64,000 nt of DNA, taken from NCBI GenBank assembly GCA_002917075.1, contig NTMA01000004.1, forward strand, positions 310,001 to 374,000, read 5' to 3'. The translations under genes were made by a program, and so were the position numbers. The notes under the pieces were generated by a model, which saw only the letters and a program-made list of their open reading frames with translations, searched no databases and was not told the DNA's origin. This document shows, piece after piece, positions 33,331-43,638 of this stretch (its first letter is position 1; every line of letters begins with the position of its first letter). Source of the DNA: Hawksworthiomyces lignivorus. Taxonomy: Eukaryota; Ascomycota; Sordariomycetes; Ophiostomatales; Ophiostomataceae.

Positions 33331-34018
33331 TCATGCACCGCCCTCGGCCGCACCCGGGCTCCTGCTGCGGCTCCGCCGCGTCCGCCCACCAGGGGGGCCA
33401 CGTCTATCTCCGCGATCACCCCGGTCGCCCCGGTCCCGATCGCGGTCGCCTCCCCGGTCCCGATCACGATCGCGATCCCGGTCGCGGTCCCGCCCCTTGC
33501 TCGGCGGCGGCCGCACAAACGCAAAGTCCACCTGCACGGTCTGGTCCAGCAGCTTCGTCTGGTGCGCGCCGTCGATGGCCGCGCGGGCTTCCTTCAAAGT
33601 GGGGTACTCGATCAGGCAGTAGCCCTGGGGAAACAAATGTTAGCAGACGCGGAAGAGGGCCGCATATGTTTCCTTTTTTTTTTTTTTTTTTTTTTTTTGT
33701 ATTGCTTGCCTTGACATAACCGCTCCGCCGGTCTAGGTTCAGGTGCAGATTCTTGATCTCGCCGAACTCGGCAAACTTGTCGTGCAGTGCCTCCTCGTCG
33801 GCCTCTTCGTGCACGTTGGTGACGATGATGATCCAGCCCTCGATGGAGCGCACGGCAGTCGCCTTGGCGTGGGTCTGCATATCGGCATTGCGCGGGCCGG
33901 AGCCGCCGACATGGTTCTCCTCGCCGCCCTCCTGGCCGGCTGCGCCGCTGTTGGTCGTCTCGTCGGCGTCCATCGGCTGTGGCGCTGTGTCGTCGACTTC
34001 CATTTCGACGTCAGCCAT
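33331..34018 (-). CDS. RBM8A: Exon-junction-complex RNA-binding protein Y14/RBM8A
   Basis: Exon 1 is 34018-33710 and exon 2 is 33624-33331, giving 200 residues. Y14 pairs with Mago nashi in the exon junction complex, marks spliced mRNAs in the nucleus and influences export and decay. The RRM has RNP2 WIIIVTNV (62-69), [29 protein letters not shown] and RNP1-like [18 protein letters not shown] across the junction is the diagnostic Y14 segment. Keeping VK requires the intron to start with GC (AAG|GCAAGC) and end CCAG, so this is a GC-AG intron. The intron carries a 25-base A run on the coding strand. The C-terminus is an Arg/Asp and Arg/Ser-rich tail, as in splicing-linked proteins. Confidence 0.95.
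33625..33709 (-). other. GC-AG intron of the Y14 gene
   Basis: The donor reads AAG|GCAAGC, which fits the relaxed GC-donor consensus (AG|GCAAG). The acceptor is TTTCCCCAG and a GCTAACA branch-point candidate lies upstream. A homopolymer of 25 bases (T on the plus strand, 33674-33698) lies inside the intron. Any GT donor nearby would delete or shift the conserved VK residues. Confidence 0.85.
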
Positions 34019-34555
34019 GGTGTTAGGAAGAGGAGAGGAGGAAGAGTAGTAGCGTCTAGGGTGTGTATATGTCTATTTGCTGCTTTATTGGTGTCTTCTT
34101 CTTCTTCTTTTTTTGGTCTCAGTCGCAGGTGTGTAGAGAGCTAGCTTTTGATTTGGGTATGCGACCGGGCGTACATAAAGTCGAGTCGTTGTTATGTGGA
34201 GCCGCAAAATGGAGAGCATCGAGTCCCAAAAGTCACCGAAAGGCTGACGCAACATGATTTTTCCGGCGCCGAGTCCATTGGAATTCCCCGCGCTAGAATG
34301 CAGTAGAGCTCGGGGCCTCTGCCAGCCGCGCCAGCGCCAGAAAGCTGAATTCCTCCGCCAGAACCACCGCTAAACCCCACTATATTAACTATATTGACAA
34401 TTGATGCTTGCGAGCCTCTCTCTGTAGATCCTCGACGCGGCTCGAGGCGCGTCGACCACCATAGGCAAAACTTCCACCCACGCAAGCAGCGCACGCAACT
34501 GTACAACGCCCAAGCCAACAGTCGCCAAAAAAAAAAACGGACCTCTCGCAAAACC
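34019..34555. other. Divergent promoter region (Y14 / Cdc26-like)
   Basis: About 540 bp between two genes read outward. A TC-rich stretch at 34093-34115 lies 80 bases upstream of the Y14 ATG. The open frame continues upstream of 34556 to an in-frame CTG-type position at 34394, but no ATG-initiated domain is present there. No further gene. Confidence 0.5.
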
Positions 34556-35839
34556 ATGCTTCGCCGTCCGCCGACCGTGCTCGGCGTCACGGCCGAAGAT
34601 GTCGCCGCGTACGAGGACCGCATCAAGAGGCAGCAGGAGCTCCACCAGCAGGAGCGGCTGCGGCGCCAGCAGCATCTGCAGGGGCCGCAGGGGCTGCAGC
34701 AGAACTACCAGCACCAGAGAATTGGCGTGGCGCCGCCGCGGGGCGCAGGAGGCGGGCCGTTTGATCGTGCGAGGTTGCAAGCCGCAGCAGCAGCGGAAGC
34801 TCACAGCCACCCGGTCCCGCCCAGCCTGCCTCCGTTTTCCTCCTCGTCGCCGCCGCCGTCGGGCGGCTCGCAGCAGCAGCAGCAGCAGCAGGCTGCCTCC
34901 TCGTCTGCTGCCAACATGGCCGCCTGGCGGCTGGCCCAGCAGGAGCGGCGGCAGCGGCAGCGGCAGCAGGGGCAGTTTGGCTTCAACGAGGAAGAGGAAG
35001 AGGAGGAGGAGGAAGAAGAAGAAGACGACGAAGAGGAGGAGCAAGGAAGAGGAGGACTGGGTGGAGACGGTGACGAGGAAGACGATGAGGGAGCCGACCT
35101 CGGCGGCGGCGGCGGCGACGAAGAAGAGGGCCTGCCAGACGAATTCGGCCAGGGCGGCGCAGAGCACGTGCTGCTGGACGTCGGCGACAGCGGCCACATG
35201 GATGTGGAGTACCACGGCAGCCAGGACGAGGCCGGCTTGCCGGACGAGGCCGCCGCAGGAGTGCTGCTGCCGCCGCCGCCGCAGCCCGCGCCGCAGCCCG
35301 CGCCGCCGCCCGCACCGGCGCGAGCACGGCGTGCGGTCGGTACAGGAGGAAGCACAGCAGCAGCAACGGCAGCGTCGAGGCGAGGCGGCCCCGCTGCTGC
35401 TGCAGCGCCCGCCGCCCGGCGTGCGCGCGGACCCAATCCGGCGCGCTCTCCGCCGCCGCCGGCGTCCCTCCTCCCCCCAGGAGCCGGCGCCGCCGCGGCC
35501 CAGTTTACGACCCCACCGCCGAACAGCAGCGGCCGCGGGGGCACTGCCGCCCACGCAGCACAGCAGCATCCGCAGAACTCTCACGCGCACCTGCAGCACC
35601 CGCACCCGGGCTCGTCGGCGCCCATGGGGCCCCCTCCCGTGGCGCGCAACCCGCATGCGGCTTCTCGGCGGCAGCAGCAGCAGCAGCAACTGACAGGAGC
35701 AACGGCTTCGGAAGGCCGCGCCACGCGCAGCCGCGACGAGCGCACCGGCGCAGGAACAGCCGGCAGCGCTGGAGGTGCAGCCCGCGGAGGCGCTGCTGGC
35801 GGCGCGGGAGGAGCAGCAGGACGCGCACCACGCCGGTGA
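34556..35839 (+). CDS. CDC26: APC/C subunit Cdc26-like protein with a long low-complexity extension
   Basis: The ATG at 34556 starts MLRRPPTVLGVTAEDVAAYE. This fits the ANAPC_CDC26 signature (MLRRxPTxxxLxxxDIxxYE), the segment of Cdc26 that threads into the TPR superhelix of Apc6/Cdc16 and stabilises it in the anaphase-promoting complex. The rest of the 427-residue frame is a basic/Gln helix, then RIGVAPP (resembling the RIGY motif of animal Cdc26), a polyglutamine run, a Glu/Asp block (about 34988-35050) and Ala/Pro-rich sequence. Animal Cdc26 is about 85 residues. Because GC-rich low-complexity DNA is open in several frames, including a 434-codon antisense frame, the true 3' end or extra introns are uncertain. 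The N-terminal motif is the main evidence. Confidence 0.65.
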   Translation: MLRRPPTVLGVTAEDVAAYEDRIKRQQELHQQERLRRQQHLQGPQGLQQNYQHQRIGVAPPRGAGGGPFDRARLQAAAAAEAHSHPVPPSLPPFSSSSPPPSGGSQQQQQQQAASSSAANMAAWRLAQQERRQRQRQQGQFGFNEEEEEEEEEEEEDDEEEEQGRGGLGGDGDEEDDEGADLGGGGGDEEEGLPDEFGQGGAEHVLLDVGDSGHMDVEYHGSQDEAGLPDEAAAGVLLPPPPQPAPQPAPPPAPARARRAVGTGGSTAAATAASRRGGPAAAAAPAARRARGPNPARSPPPPASLLPPGAGAAAAQFTTPPPNSSGRGGTAAHAAQQHPQNSHAHLQHPHPGSSAPMGPPPVARNPHAASRRQQQQQQLTGATASEGRATRSRDERTGAGTAGSAGGAARGGAAGGAGGAAGRAPRR

Positions 35840-36712
35840 GCAGAGCGCGGGGAAGTATATGTGCTTTGATAGCCAAAATAAAGGCGGCCAGAGCGCAGCA
35901 TTTCAGTATGAGCAAAAAGAATGGGAAACTGGGACTGGGAATGGGCATTTGTCTTGGAAGAGGAAACATGCAGAGAGACGGACATGAGTGTATGGTTCCG
36001 GACAAAATAGAGAGCGTATGTCTTTGTTTTCTTTCTGGGTTGGTACTTTGCATATATGGGCGTATGAATGAATGTGCGGTTTTTTCAGAGAAAGAATTTG
36101 GCATGCCTCAACCAGACTACGCCGTAGACATTCTCTTTTTATCTTGCGAACGATCACTGGCAAGCCAGATATTTACCGCAGGTTGAGTACGTGGCTCGGT
36201 CATGATGAGCCAATGTTATAGGAGAAGCATGTTATTTTTCATTATCCTTGTCTTCTTCTGGTCCTGGACCTTTCGCCGAGAATACAAAAGTAAAATAGCA
36301 ATAAAAAAAAAGAAACCCGTAGAAAAACTTCTGAACTGTCGTCTGTTCCTATCTTTTAAAAATTCTTCAGCCTGCCGGCCATTGCTTGCCTTCGCACCGT
36401 CCCATGATATAATACTTTTTTCTGCGAGAGCCGCCTTACAAAGAAAACAAAACAAAGCAGGTAAAAAGTGGTGTTTCCGTTCGCTTCCAAAATAGAGAAT
36501 ACCAGTTGTAGTGATTTAGTCCTGCAACCCTAGTAGATGCATGCAAAAATGAGAAGAGAAAACAAAGTGATAAAAAGGAAGAAAGTCTTGCCCAAGTTCG
36601 GCAATATTTTGAAACGGGAGCTGATCATCCCTGTTCTATGGAGGAAAAAGGAAAACAGATTCGTGTAGACTAAAAGTAGAAAGGAAAGAAGCCCGTGTGT
36701 AAAGGGCAGTCC
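35840..36712. other. Convergent 3' intergenic region (Cdc26-like / TAF2)
   Basis: AT-rich sequence between two gene ends. Short frames only and no domain. I see no gene. Confidence 0.55.
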
Positions 36713-39700
36713 TCAAGACGAAGGCTTCGTCTTGATCTTGATAAAGATCTTGGACGACGGCGCGGGTGTCGATCCCGGGGTTGCTGCGGGCGCGGGCGAC
36801 GGCGCAGCAGCAGGCACTGTCGGAGATGCAGACGGGACAGCGGCAGCAGGACGCGCGGACACAGAAGAGGAGGATGCTGACGCCGAGCCGGTCGGCAGGG
36901 GCTTGCGGGCCGGTTTCGGCGTGGCCTTGCCGTCGGGCGTCGTCGTAGAGGAGGAGCCGTGCGACGATGCGGAGGGTTTCTGGGCTTGCTTGTTCGCAGC
37001 TGGCGCATGCTGCGCCGGGTGTGGCTTCGACGACTGCTGCGAGGGAGTCGCTGACGCGCGGCCGTTCTGGTTCTGCTTGCTGTACTGATGGCTGGACGAC
37101 GCGGTCGGTGACGCCTTGGACGTGCTGGAGAGCGGCGTCGACACCTTGGCCGGCGAGGCGCGGATCGAGTCACCCGTGTTTGGCGGCGTCGGGGTCCGCC
37201 GGAACGTCTCTAGCCAGTGGCTGGCGAGTGGACTGAGCCGCCTCTGGTAGCTGGCGGGTACGGAAATCTTGATCAGCTTGCGCGCAGGGCGCGAGTGAGA
37301 CCCCTCGTCGCGGTTATCGCGCTTCCGCTTGGTGCTGCTTGTATGCGAGTGGGCCGACAGCGGCACCGCCGCTGTCGACAAAGGAGACGCCGTCGCCCGC
37401 GAGGCAACCGCGTTCACGTTGCCAAAGTAGTCGTCCGGCTTTGGCGTTGGCGACTTGACGACGCTTGAGCCCGACCGTGACGGCGCCACACTGATCGAGG
37501 GCTTCCGCTGCACCGGCCGGACGGCGATAGAGTCGGCGACGGCATCCGCTGCCGCCGTTGCAGGTGTAGGAGTAGGTGTGGGCGTGGATGCGATGTTTGA
37601 CGGCTTGCGGATGAGGATGGGGGTTCCGCCACCCGCATGCACGCCTGGGGAGGCGGCACCTGCAGACGCGCCGCTGAGCGAGATTCGGCTGGTCTGGAGT
37701 TTGATCTTGGGCATGGTCGGCTTCTTTGGTGCGTCTGGTAGTGCTGTTCGCTGGCCAGCTGCAGGCGCAGCAGCAGCGCCGGTCTGGGCTGCACCACTAC
37801 TTCCAGCAGCAGCAGCAGCAGCTGGTGCTGCTGCACTAGTGCGGGGTTCTGTACCCGAAGGAAACAGGGGCGGCAAGGTCACCGTCGCAGTAGAAGCGGC
37901 CTCTGCGCCGGGCTCCACCTTCAGCTGCACAGGTGCCGGTGGCGGTGGCGGAGGCTCGGGGGCCTTGAGCGGACGCTGGACTTTCTTGAAGTCGAGGATG
38001 AGGCGCGCGGGCGACCGGCGTACGACGGTCCACATGGTCGGATGCTTGACAGTCAGGAGCAGCGACGCGTCGCCGTCGAACATGATTTCGAGGAGGTCCA
38101 TCAAGTTCCGCTTCTCTGCCGCACCGGTGACCGGCGACAGTGCGGCCTCCCACAGCGCGGCCAGGAGTTCCTTGTTGTCCTTGACTGCTTCCTTGAGCGC
38201 GACCACAGCTGCATCGATGTTCTCCCGCCGCGCGTGCTCCTCTTGGTGTTTCTTAGTGATGGTGTCACCTTGCACGATGACGAGGCCGCCAGTGTCGTCG
38301 TCCTCGTCGTCTTCGTCGTCGCCCTTGATGGCTGCCGCGGACTTTGCCCCCTTGGTGCTGGCGCCGGCGCTGCCGTTCACCCCGTTCACGGGAGCCGCAC
38401 CCGCACTTCCACCTGCGGCAGTTGCTGAGGCTGCTGCCCCGCCGCTGCTGGTGCCCTCGTGCTCGCCAAACGCGATGCCCGCGAGTCCCCGGCAGAACAG
38501 CTTGAACAGCTGGGCGCGCACGTACGGCGATGCGTGGGTGGTCATTGTCGCCAAGAGGAGCTTCAGGATGACCGGCCGCAGCAGCAGGCCCAAGTCAATC
38601 AGGGCCTCAAAGGCCTTGATCTGAACGCTGTCGATAGTGCCGTCCTGCAGGTAGCGTACGAACTCTAGCGCATCGATGGGGATGACGCCGCTCTTCATGA
38701 GCTTCCTCTTTGCCTCAAGGGCCGCGGTCGTCCAGACGTTCTGGTACGAGCTAGTCCACTCATCCATGCGGCGGTATCGCTCGATCTCTGCGAGGGCCGC
38801 CTCCAGCAGCTGGCGATCTTCCGTGTCAACCTCCATGCGGTCAATATCGGCGCCGATATCAAAGTCCTCATCGTCGCTCATCCCCTCATCAAACGTAAGC
38901 ACCATGTCCATGTCGCGGCCCCGGCCGTTGCTGACCTGCTTCTTGGCTCCGCTGCTGCTACTACTCGTATTAGTGCCAGTGGAGGTCGTGCAAAAGCTGC
39001 GCGCCAGTGCCACCAACAGGTGGGAGATATAGATGTGGTCAGAAAATGAATTTTGAGAATTGTTGTTGAAGCGGAGCAGGTCGAGGAGGAACTGCTGTGC
39101 TTCGCGCGGGCGCTTGTCTTCGTAGTGGACCTTGGACACGGCTTCGATGATGGCGCACTGGACCCAGTACTGTCGCATGTCGGTGAAGTCATTGGGCTTG
39201 GCCGTCGCGTCGTCGTAGCAGAAGAAGTGCCGGAACACGTGAATCAGCTGGTTCAGGCCCCGGAACACAATGTTGTCCCCGCTGTTTCCATCGCGACCCC
39301 GGTCGCCGTTCTCTTCGGCATCGGCGTCTCCGCCGTCCCGGCCCTGACTGTCGGATGATTTCCAGACCTGCCGTGATAGGTTCTCCGCGGCCATGGTGCG
39401 GAGGCCGTAGAAGTAGCGATCGTCGTAGAGGGTGCGTGTCAGGATGGTGGCCGACATGGGATGCTCTCGGATCCGCGACAGATAGAGCAGCGTGTCCTGC
39501 TGCGCGACAATGTCACGGTCCTGCTGCAGCTGGGAGAGATACATCCATGCGGGCATGTTCGTGTGAATATTGGAGAGCCATTCAAAGTCCGAGTCGATCC
39601 GGATCCACTCATAAGATTCCTGATCCATGTTTTTCTCGTCCTGCTCCGTCCAGTCGATCAGCTCCCAGGCGGCCATCTCTTCGGGCGTGTCCAGCTTGTC

Positions 39701-42121
39701 TCCGAGCGAGAAGACGATCACCTCCTCGCTGTTTTCGGGGTTGTTGTCGTTGGCCGCCGCCGCCGCCATCCGCTCACGGTTTCTGCGGTTCCGCTTAAGC
39801 CGCTTATATTTGGTGTTGTAAGGGATGTCGAACTTAGCGCCGCCTGTGAAAGCCGCGTCCTCGCGGATCTCCACAATGTGTTCGTACGGCGTTCCATTGG
39901 CTTCGTGAATTCTAATTGTCATCGGGCCTGTGAACAGACGCTGCACCTTTCTCGAGTAGGCCCCATGCCTCTTCTCCACCAGCTCGCGCCAAAAGTCGGC
40001 GTGGCGCATAACACGGGGCTTGGCGGCGTTCGTCTCCTGCGTCTGGTGAATGCCAATCTCCACGCAGAGGCGCTTCCGGTTGAAGCGCTGCTTGATGCTC
40101 AGCCAGGGGCAGCCGGAGCCCAGCACCCACTGGTTCCAGAACGCCTCTAGCTGGTACTGGCTGGTCTTCTCGCAAACGCGACGGAAGGACTCGGACGAGA
40201 TGATCTCGCTGTTGTTGTCACCCCAACCAGAAGTGTTTGCCTTGCTGATGATCTTGGAAATTACACGAGCAAGACTTGCACTCGCCGAGCCCGCCGCCTT
40301 GGTTAGGCGCTTGTCGAGAATGAAGAGGACAAGCGGGGCTTTGAGAGCCATAAAGTCCATCTCAAAGTCGCCCAGGTACGTGTACGTGCCAAGATCGTTC
40401 AGGGACGGTCGCCCCCGGTCTTCCTCGGCAAGCTGATCAGCCATCGACTTGATACGGAATCGGTAATCATTGTTGCCGCACAGCTTGCAGAGAAACAGAT
40501 CCGTCATGTAGTAGGCGATACCGACAGTCAGCCACATCTCGGCACGCTGGTTTGGCACAATGTAGGCTCCGAAGTACTGGTAGGCGAGCGCATGCACCAG
40601 CTTCCTCGTCACCTCTAAATCGCGCTCGATAATATTTTCGGGAAAGAGGAGTCGGTTGCTGCAGAGCGAAAAGGAGAGCAAAGGTGTGGTATCAGAGACC
40701 ATGTCGTCGATGAAACAGAGCTTGAAGCTGTCGTATGGATAGCGACCATATGTCATGGCGAACTCGTCTGCGGCGTGGGCGAGGGAGACGCAAGTATTCT
40801 GTACTTCTACTTGTCGTCCTGGCAAGCAGTAGCCATGGATCTTCAGAGCGCTAGCGCCGAGTTTCTCGTCGGCTTCGTCGGATCGGAATCCAGAGAAGAG
40901 ATCTACGTGCTCAAAGGGACCGACAGCAAACCCGATATGGTGGGCGGCCGCACCATGGTCCGTGATTTCAAAAGTCATAGTCTTCTTCGTATCGTCGTCA
41001 TCGTCCACCTTTTCGCCGACAAGATTCCCGGAGCACACGACAGTCATGTCTAGCAGCTTATCTTCTTCTGTTAGCTGAAGCTGGCGGTGCCCACCAGCTT
41101 GCTGGTCCCGGCTTGGCTGCTGCTGCACCTGCTTCCCCTGGTTTCCATTCATAGCTGCCGTCTTGTCGTGGTTGGCGGCGGTCGCATCGTTGGAGGACTG
41201 GTGTGAAGCCAGCGGCTGCATTAATGCATCCCCGAGCGTACGTGGACACTTGATATGAATCTTCCAGAAACAGCGGGCTCCTGGATCGTCCATGCAGGGG
41301 AAGATGCAGGCGGCTATGCCCGGCTCGGGTGAGTGTCGTGTATATACGTGAGGGAAGCGCGTGTCGTTGTCTTCGACACCGACAAAATGCAAGCCGTCAC
41401 GGATATGGGTTGTGCGGAACGGAATGACAATTTCAAAGAGGCCATCGGGGGGCTGGTCTGAGGCTGATTTATTCTCGGACGCACCGGCACCGGCACTGGC
41501 AGCGGGCGCGGCGCTGCTGCTGCCACTATCTAGAAGCCCAACATTGGACACTCGCACTTTTAGCTTGGGCGGCTGTTGTGGCTTGGAAGGATCGGTGGCA
41601 CCGGCAGAAGAAGTGCGTGGTGGGCGTGGTGGTTCTGGTCGCAAAGCAATGCGCAGAGAGCGGTCTGCCGGATTGCAGCCGACTTGCTCTCTCTTCTCGA
41701 CGGGCAGATCGCGGCGACGACGCGGCAGCAGCCTCTTCATACGGTTTTTTAGGACGGGGAAGTTGGTCGGTGTGAGGTCCCAGGATGGTGGCAAGTCGAG
41801 CGCTTCGTAAGGGTCGTGGTACGTGGCCCTGACCCGTTTTCCGTTCACGCGGACCTGCGATGTGTCGATGGTACACTGGCGGGCGTCGAAGGCAACCTCG
41901 TCTGGCGGGTCATCCGGGTTGATGAGGTAGATGGTGATTCGGCTCTCGCCCTGAACGCTCTGCTCGCGGAAGTTGACCTCGATGAAGACCTCCTGGTTGA
42001 CGACAACAAACTCCTCAATGGGTGGCTGCTTGTCCTCGTCAGAGTCCGTATTGGGAAGCGAAGACGAGTCCGTCCCTGGCTGCGTGCCATTGCGAGGGTC
42101 GGCTTGCAGGATGCCTGGCAT
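36713..42121 (-). CDS. TAF2: TFIID subunit TAF2 (TSM1/TAFII150)
   Basis: A single exon of 1802 residues. TAF2 is a TFIID subunit that contacts core-promoter DNA around the initiator and helps place the complex. The first two thirds have the M1-aminopeptidase-like fold: EVFIEVNFREQSVQGESRITIYL near residue 50, VGVEDNDTRFPHVYTRH, CIFPCMDDPGARCFWKIHI, then FCSYDSFKL-type sequence and the pseudo-active site. Where peptidases have HExxH, this protein reads VHALAYQYFG, so it is catalytically dead, as TAF2 should be. NQWVLGSGCPWLSIKQRFNRKRL follows. The HEAT-like C-terminal half includes the RRMDEWTSSYQNVWTTAALEAKRKLMKSG region. The last 400 or so residues are disordered (Pro/Ala/Ser-rich, TPTPTPTP, Ser/Lys), typical of filamentous fungi. 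It is longer than yeast TAF2 (about 1400). Confidence 0.95.
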   Translation of the reverse strand: MPGILQADPRNGTQPGTDSSSLPNTDSDEDKQPPIEEFVVVNQEVFIEVNFREQSVQGESRITIYLINPDDPPDEVAFDARQCTIDTSQVRVNGKRVRATYHDPYEALDLPPSWDLTPTNFPVLKNRMKRLLPRRRRDLPVEKREQVGCNPADRSLRIALRPEPPRPPRTSSAGATDPSKPQQPPKLKVRVSNVGLLDSGSSSAAPAASAGAGASENKSASDQPPDGLFEIVIPFRTTHIRDGLHFVGVEDNDTRFPHVYTRHSPEPGIAACIFPCMDDPGARCFWKIHIKCPRTLGDALMQPLASHQSSNDATAANHDKTAAMNGNQGKQVQQQPSRDQQAGGHRQLQLTEEDKLLDMTVVCSGNLVGEKVDDDDDTKKTMTFEITDHGAAAHHIGFAVGPFEHVDLFSGFRSDEADEKLGASALKIHGYCLPGRQVEVQNTCVSLAHAADEFAMTYGRYPYDSFKLCFIDDMVSDTTPLLSFSLCSNRLLFPENIIERDLEVTRKLVHALAYQYFGAYIVPNQRAEMWLTVGIAYYMTDLFLCKLCGNNDYRFRIKSMADQLAEEDRGRPSLNDLGTYTYLGDFEMDFMALKAPLVLFILDKRLTKAAGSASASLARVISKIISKANTSGWGDNNSEIISSESFRRVCEKTSQYQLEAFWNQWVLGSGCPWLSIKQRFNRKRLCVEIGIHQTQETNAAKPRVMRHADFWRELVEKRHGAYSRKVQRLFTGPMTIRIHEANGTPYEHIVEIREDAAFTGGAKFDIPYNTKYKRLKRNRRNRERMAAAAANDNNPENSEEVIVFSLGDKLDTPEEMAAWELIDWTEQDEKNMDQESYEWIRIDSDFEWLSNIHTNMPAWMYLSQLQQDRDIVAQQDTLLYLSRIREHPMSATILTRTLYDDRYFYGLRTMAAENLSRQVWKSSDSQGRDGGDADAEENGDRGRDGNSGDNIVFRGLNQLIHVFRHFFCYDDATAKPNDFTDMRQYWVQCAIIEAVSKVHYEDKRPREAQQFLLDLLRFNNNSQNSFSDHIYISHLLVALARSFCTTSTGTNTSSSSSGAKKQVSNGRGRDMDMVLTFDEGMSDDEDFDIGADIDRMEVDTEDRQLLEAALAEIERYRRMDEWTSSYQNVWTTAALEAKRKLMKSGVIPIDALEFVRYLQDGTIDSVQIKAFEALIDLGLLLRPVILKLLLATMTTHASPYVRAQLFKLFCRGLAGIAFGEHEGTSSGGAAASATAAGGSAGAAPVNGVNGSAGASTKGAKSAAAIKGDDEDDEDDDTGGLVIVQGDTITKKHQEEHARRENIDAAVVALKEAVKDNKELLAALWEAALSPVTGAAEKRNLMDLLEIMFDGDASLLLTVKHPTMWTVVRRSPARLILDFKKVQRPLKAPEPPPPPPAPVQLKVEPGAEAASTATVTLPPLFPSGTEPRTSAAAPAAAAAAGSSGAAQTGAAAAPAAGQRTALPDAPKKPTMPKIKLQTSRISLSGASAGAASPGVHAGGGTPILIRKPSNIASTPTPTPTPATAAADAVADSIAVRPVQRKPSISVAPSRSGSSVVKSPTPKPDDYFGNVNAVASRATASPLSTAAVPLSAHSHTSSTKRKRDNRDEGSHSRPARKLIKISVPASYQRRLSPLASHWLETFRRTPTPPNTGDSIRASPAKVSTPLSSTSKASPTASSSHQYSKQNQNGRASATPSQQSSKPHPAQHAPAANKQAQKPSASSHGSSSTTTPDGKATPKPARKPLPTGSASASSSSVSARPAAAVPSASPTVPAAAPSPAPAATPGSTPAPSSKIFIKIKTKPSS

Positions 42122-43638
42122 TTTGATGCCTAAACGAAGAGCAGCCTTGGAAGGAAAGAGACGCTAGGGAGGGGATATGTCCCTGTAGTCGCGAAGAAGG
42201 AAGCCGTTATAAAGCGACTCCTGCGGGAATAATGCTGGTCGGCGAGGGCGACCCAAGACCTTAGGGTGTCATGACATGGAAAGTAGTCGAGAAGTGAACG
42301 AATCCGTCGATGTCAGGGAAGTGAATGAAAGCTTTCGATGGTAGTAGGAGGGCAGGCAAAAGTATTCTTGTGGTTGCGACGATCGGCAGCTGATTCGGAT
42401 TGTCTATACGGCTCGAGCGACGGAAGAGAAGGAGCTGAAGTAGGCAAGACAAAACACCTCGTGATGAGACGCGCAAGGGAAACACGGTAACCAGAGGGTG
42501 GTAATAGTTGGGAATAAAACTCCTCTAGAAGCTAAGCAGATCGCGGATGAGAATACGATCACCAAAGACGCAGTACCACCACTGTCGTCGTTGTCGTCGT
42601 CGCCGTCGCGAAAAAGTGGAAAAGGATCGAGGCGAAGACTATCGATGCGCAGGAACGCAGCGGTAGGAGTAATGTCGGCAGGAATACCTAAGAATGAGGG
42701 CACTTTATAGCGACAAGTTGAAAATGAAACTTGACGTCCTTTATTAGCTGTCGAAGCTTCGTCGTTTGTCGCGCACCGAGAAGCAAAAGGCGAGGAGGTG
42801 TCGAGAAAACGAAGACGACCGTGACGTTCAGCGTGGATGGGAAAATGGAGAGCAGGCGCTACGCAACAATGCAAGAGGCGCACGAGCCACGATTGCTATT
42901 TTATTGTGGGTCCTCGCGCTGGCTGGCTCTTGCCGGTCTAGTGGGTTGCGCCTGCTGTAGGATGCGCTATAAGCTTTATGCGCTACGCACTATTGAAGCA
43001 CAGGCAGTGGCGGAGAAGCATTTCTAGGCACCTGTTACAGCGAAAAGCAGGAGCTACTGGCGGGCAAGCAGAGTATTTTTTGGTACGTGTTGGATTCGCG
43101 TTCCTCGGTGCCTCTTAATGTCAATACCGTGCAAGGCTTATGCGGATAGCATTGGCGGGGCATGCACGTACGCAGCCAATTCAATTCACTGCTCGCTATT
43201 ACGGATTATTCAATTTGTGCTTTAATAGTCTGTTCGTAAATTAAGTATAAGTTTCTAAGCTCCTAATAAGCTCTCAGCTTTTTTCGTCTCACACCATCCT
43301 TTCAAACAAATCACAACCAACACGAGAACAACACATTGCAAGACAGAATGCAAACAAATACAGGTATTTTACAGTGCCACCTCATGCCATGAGGCTAGGT
43401 ATTAGATACAATTGTACAGAATGCTATTGAGAAATCAAACCCTTTTCCGCCTTGGCCAGCACCACAAGAAGCAAACCGATGTACCAAACGGTGGGCACCC
43501 GACCTTCCCCGAAAAAAAAAATCAAATCAAGAAATGAGACTACTCTCGAGGTATCACATGATGGGACAACACAACGCCGTGCCCGTTTAAAAAACCGTCT
43601 CTAGAGACCCGATCGTCTAGGGGTGATGATGCCAAGTA
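42122..43638. other. Intergenic region upstream of TAF2
   Basis: This holds the TAF2 promoter and leader (42122-about 42900) and the 3' side of the SAS4-like gene. Several short frames occur on both strands without any domain. No gene seen. Confidence 0.55.

Noticed and set aside
34385..35689. 434-codon antisense frame opposite the Cdc26-like gene
   Set aside because: It mirrors GC-rich low-complexity DNA (Arg/Leu/Cys-rich). Only the plus strand carries the Cdc26 N-terminal motif.
43600..43638. Possible tRNA-like stretch (GATCGTCTAGGGG)
   Set aside because: No acceptor stem, anticodon arm or T-loop could be folded around it.
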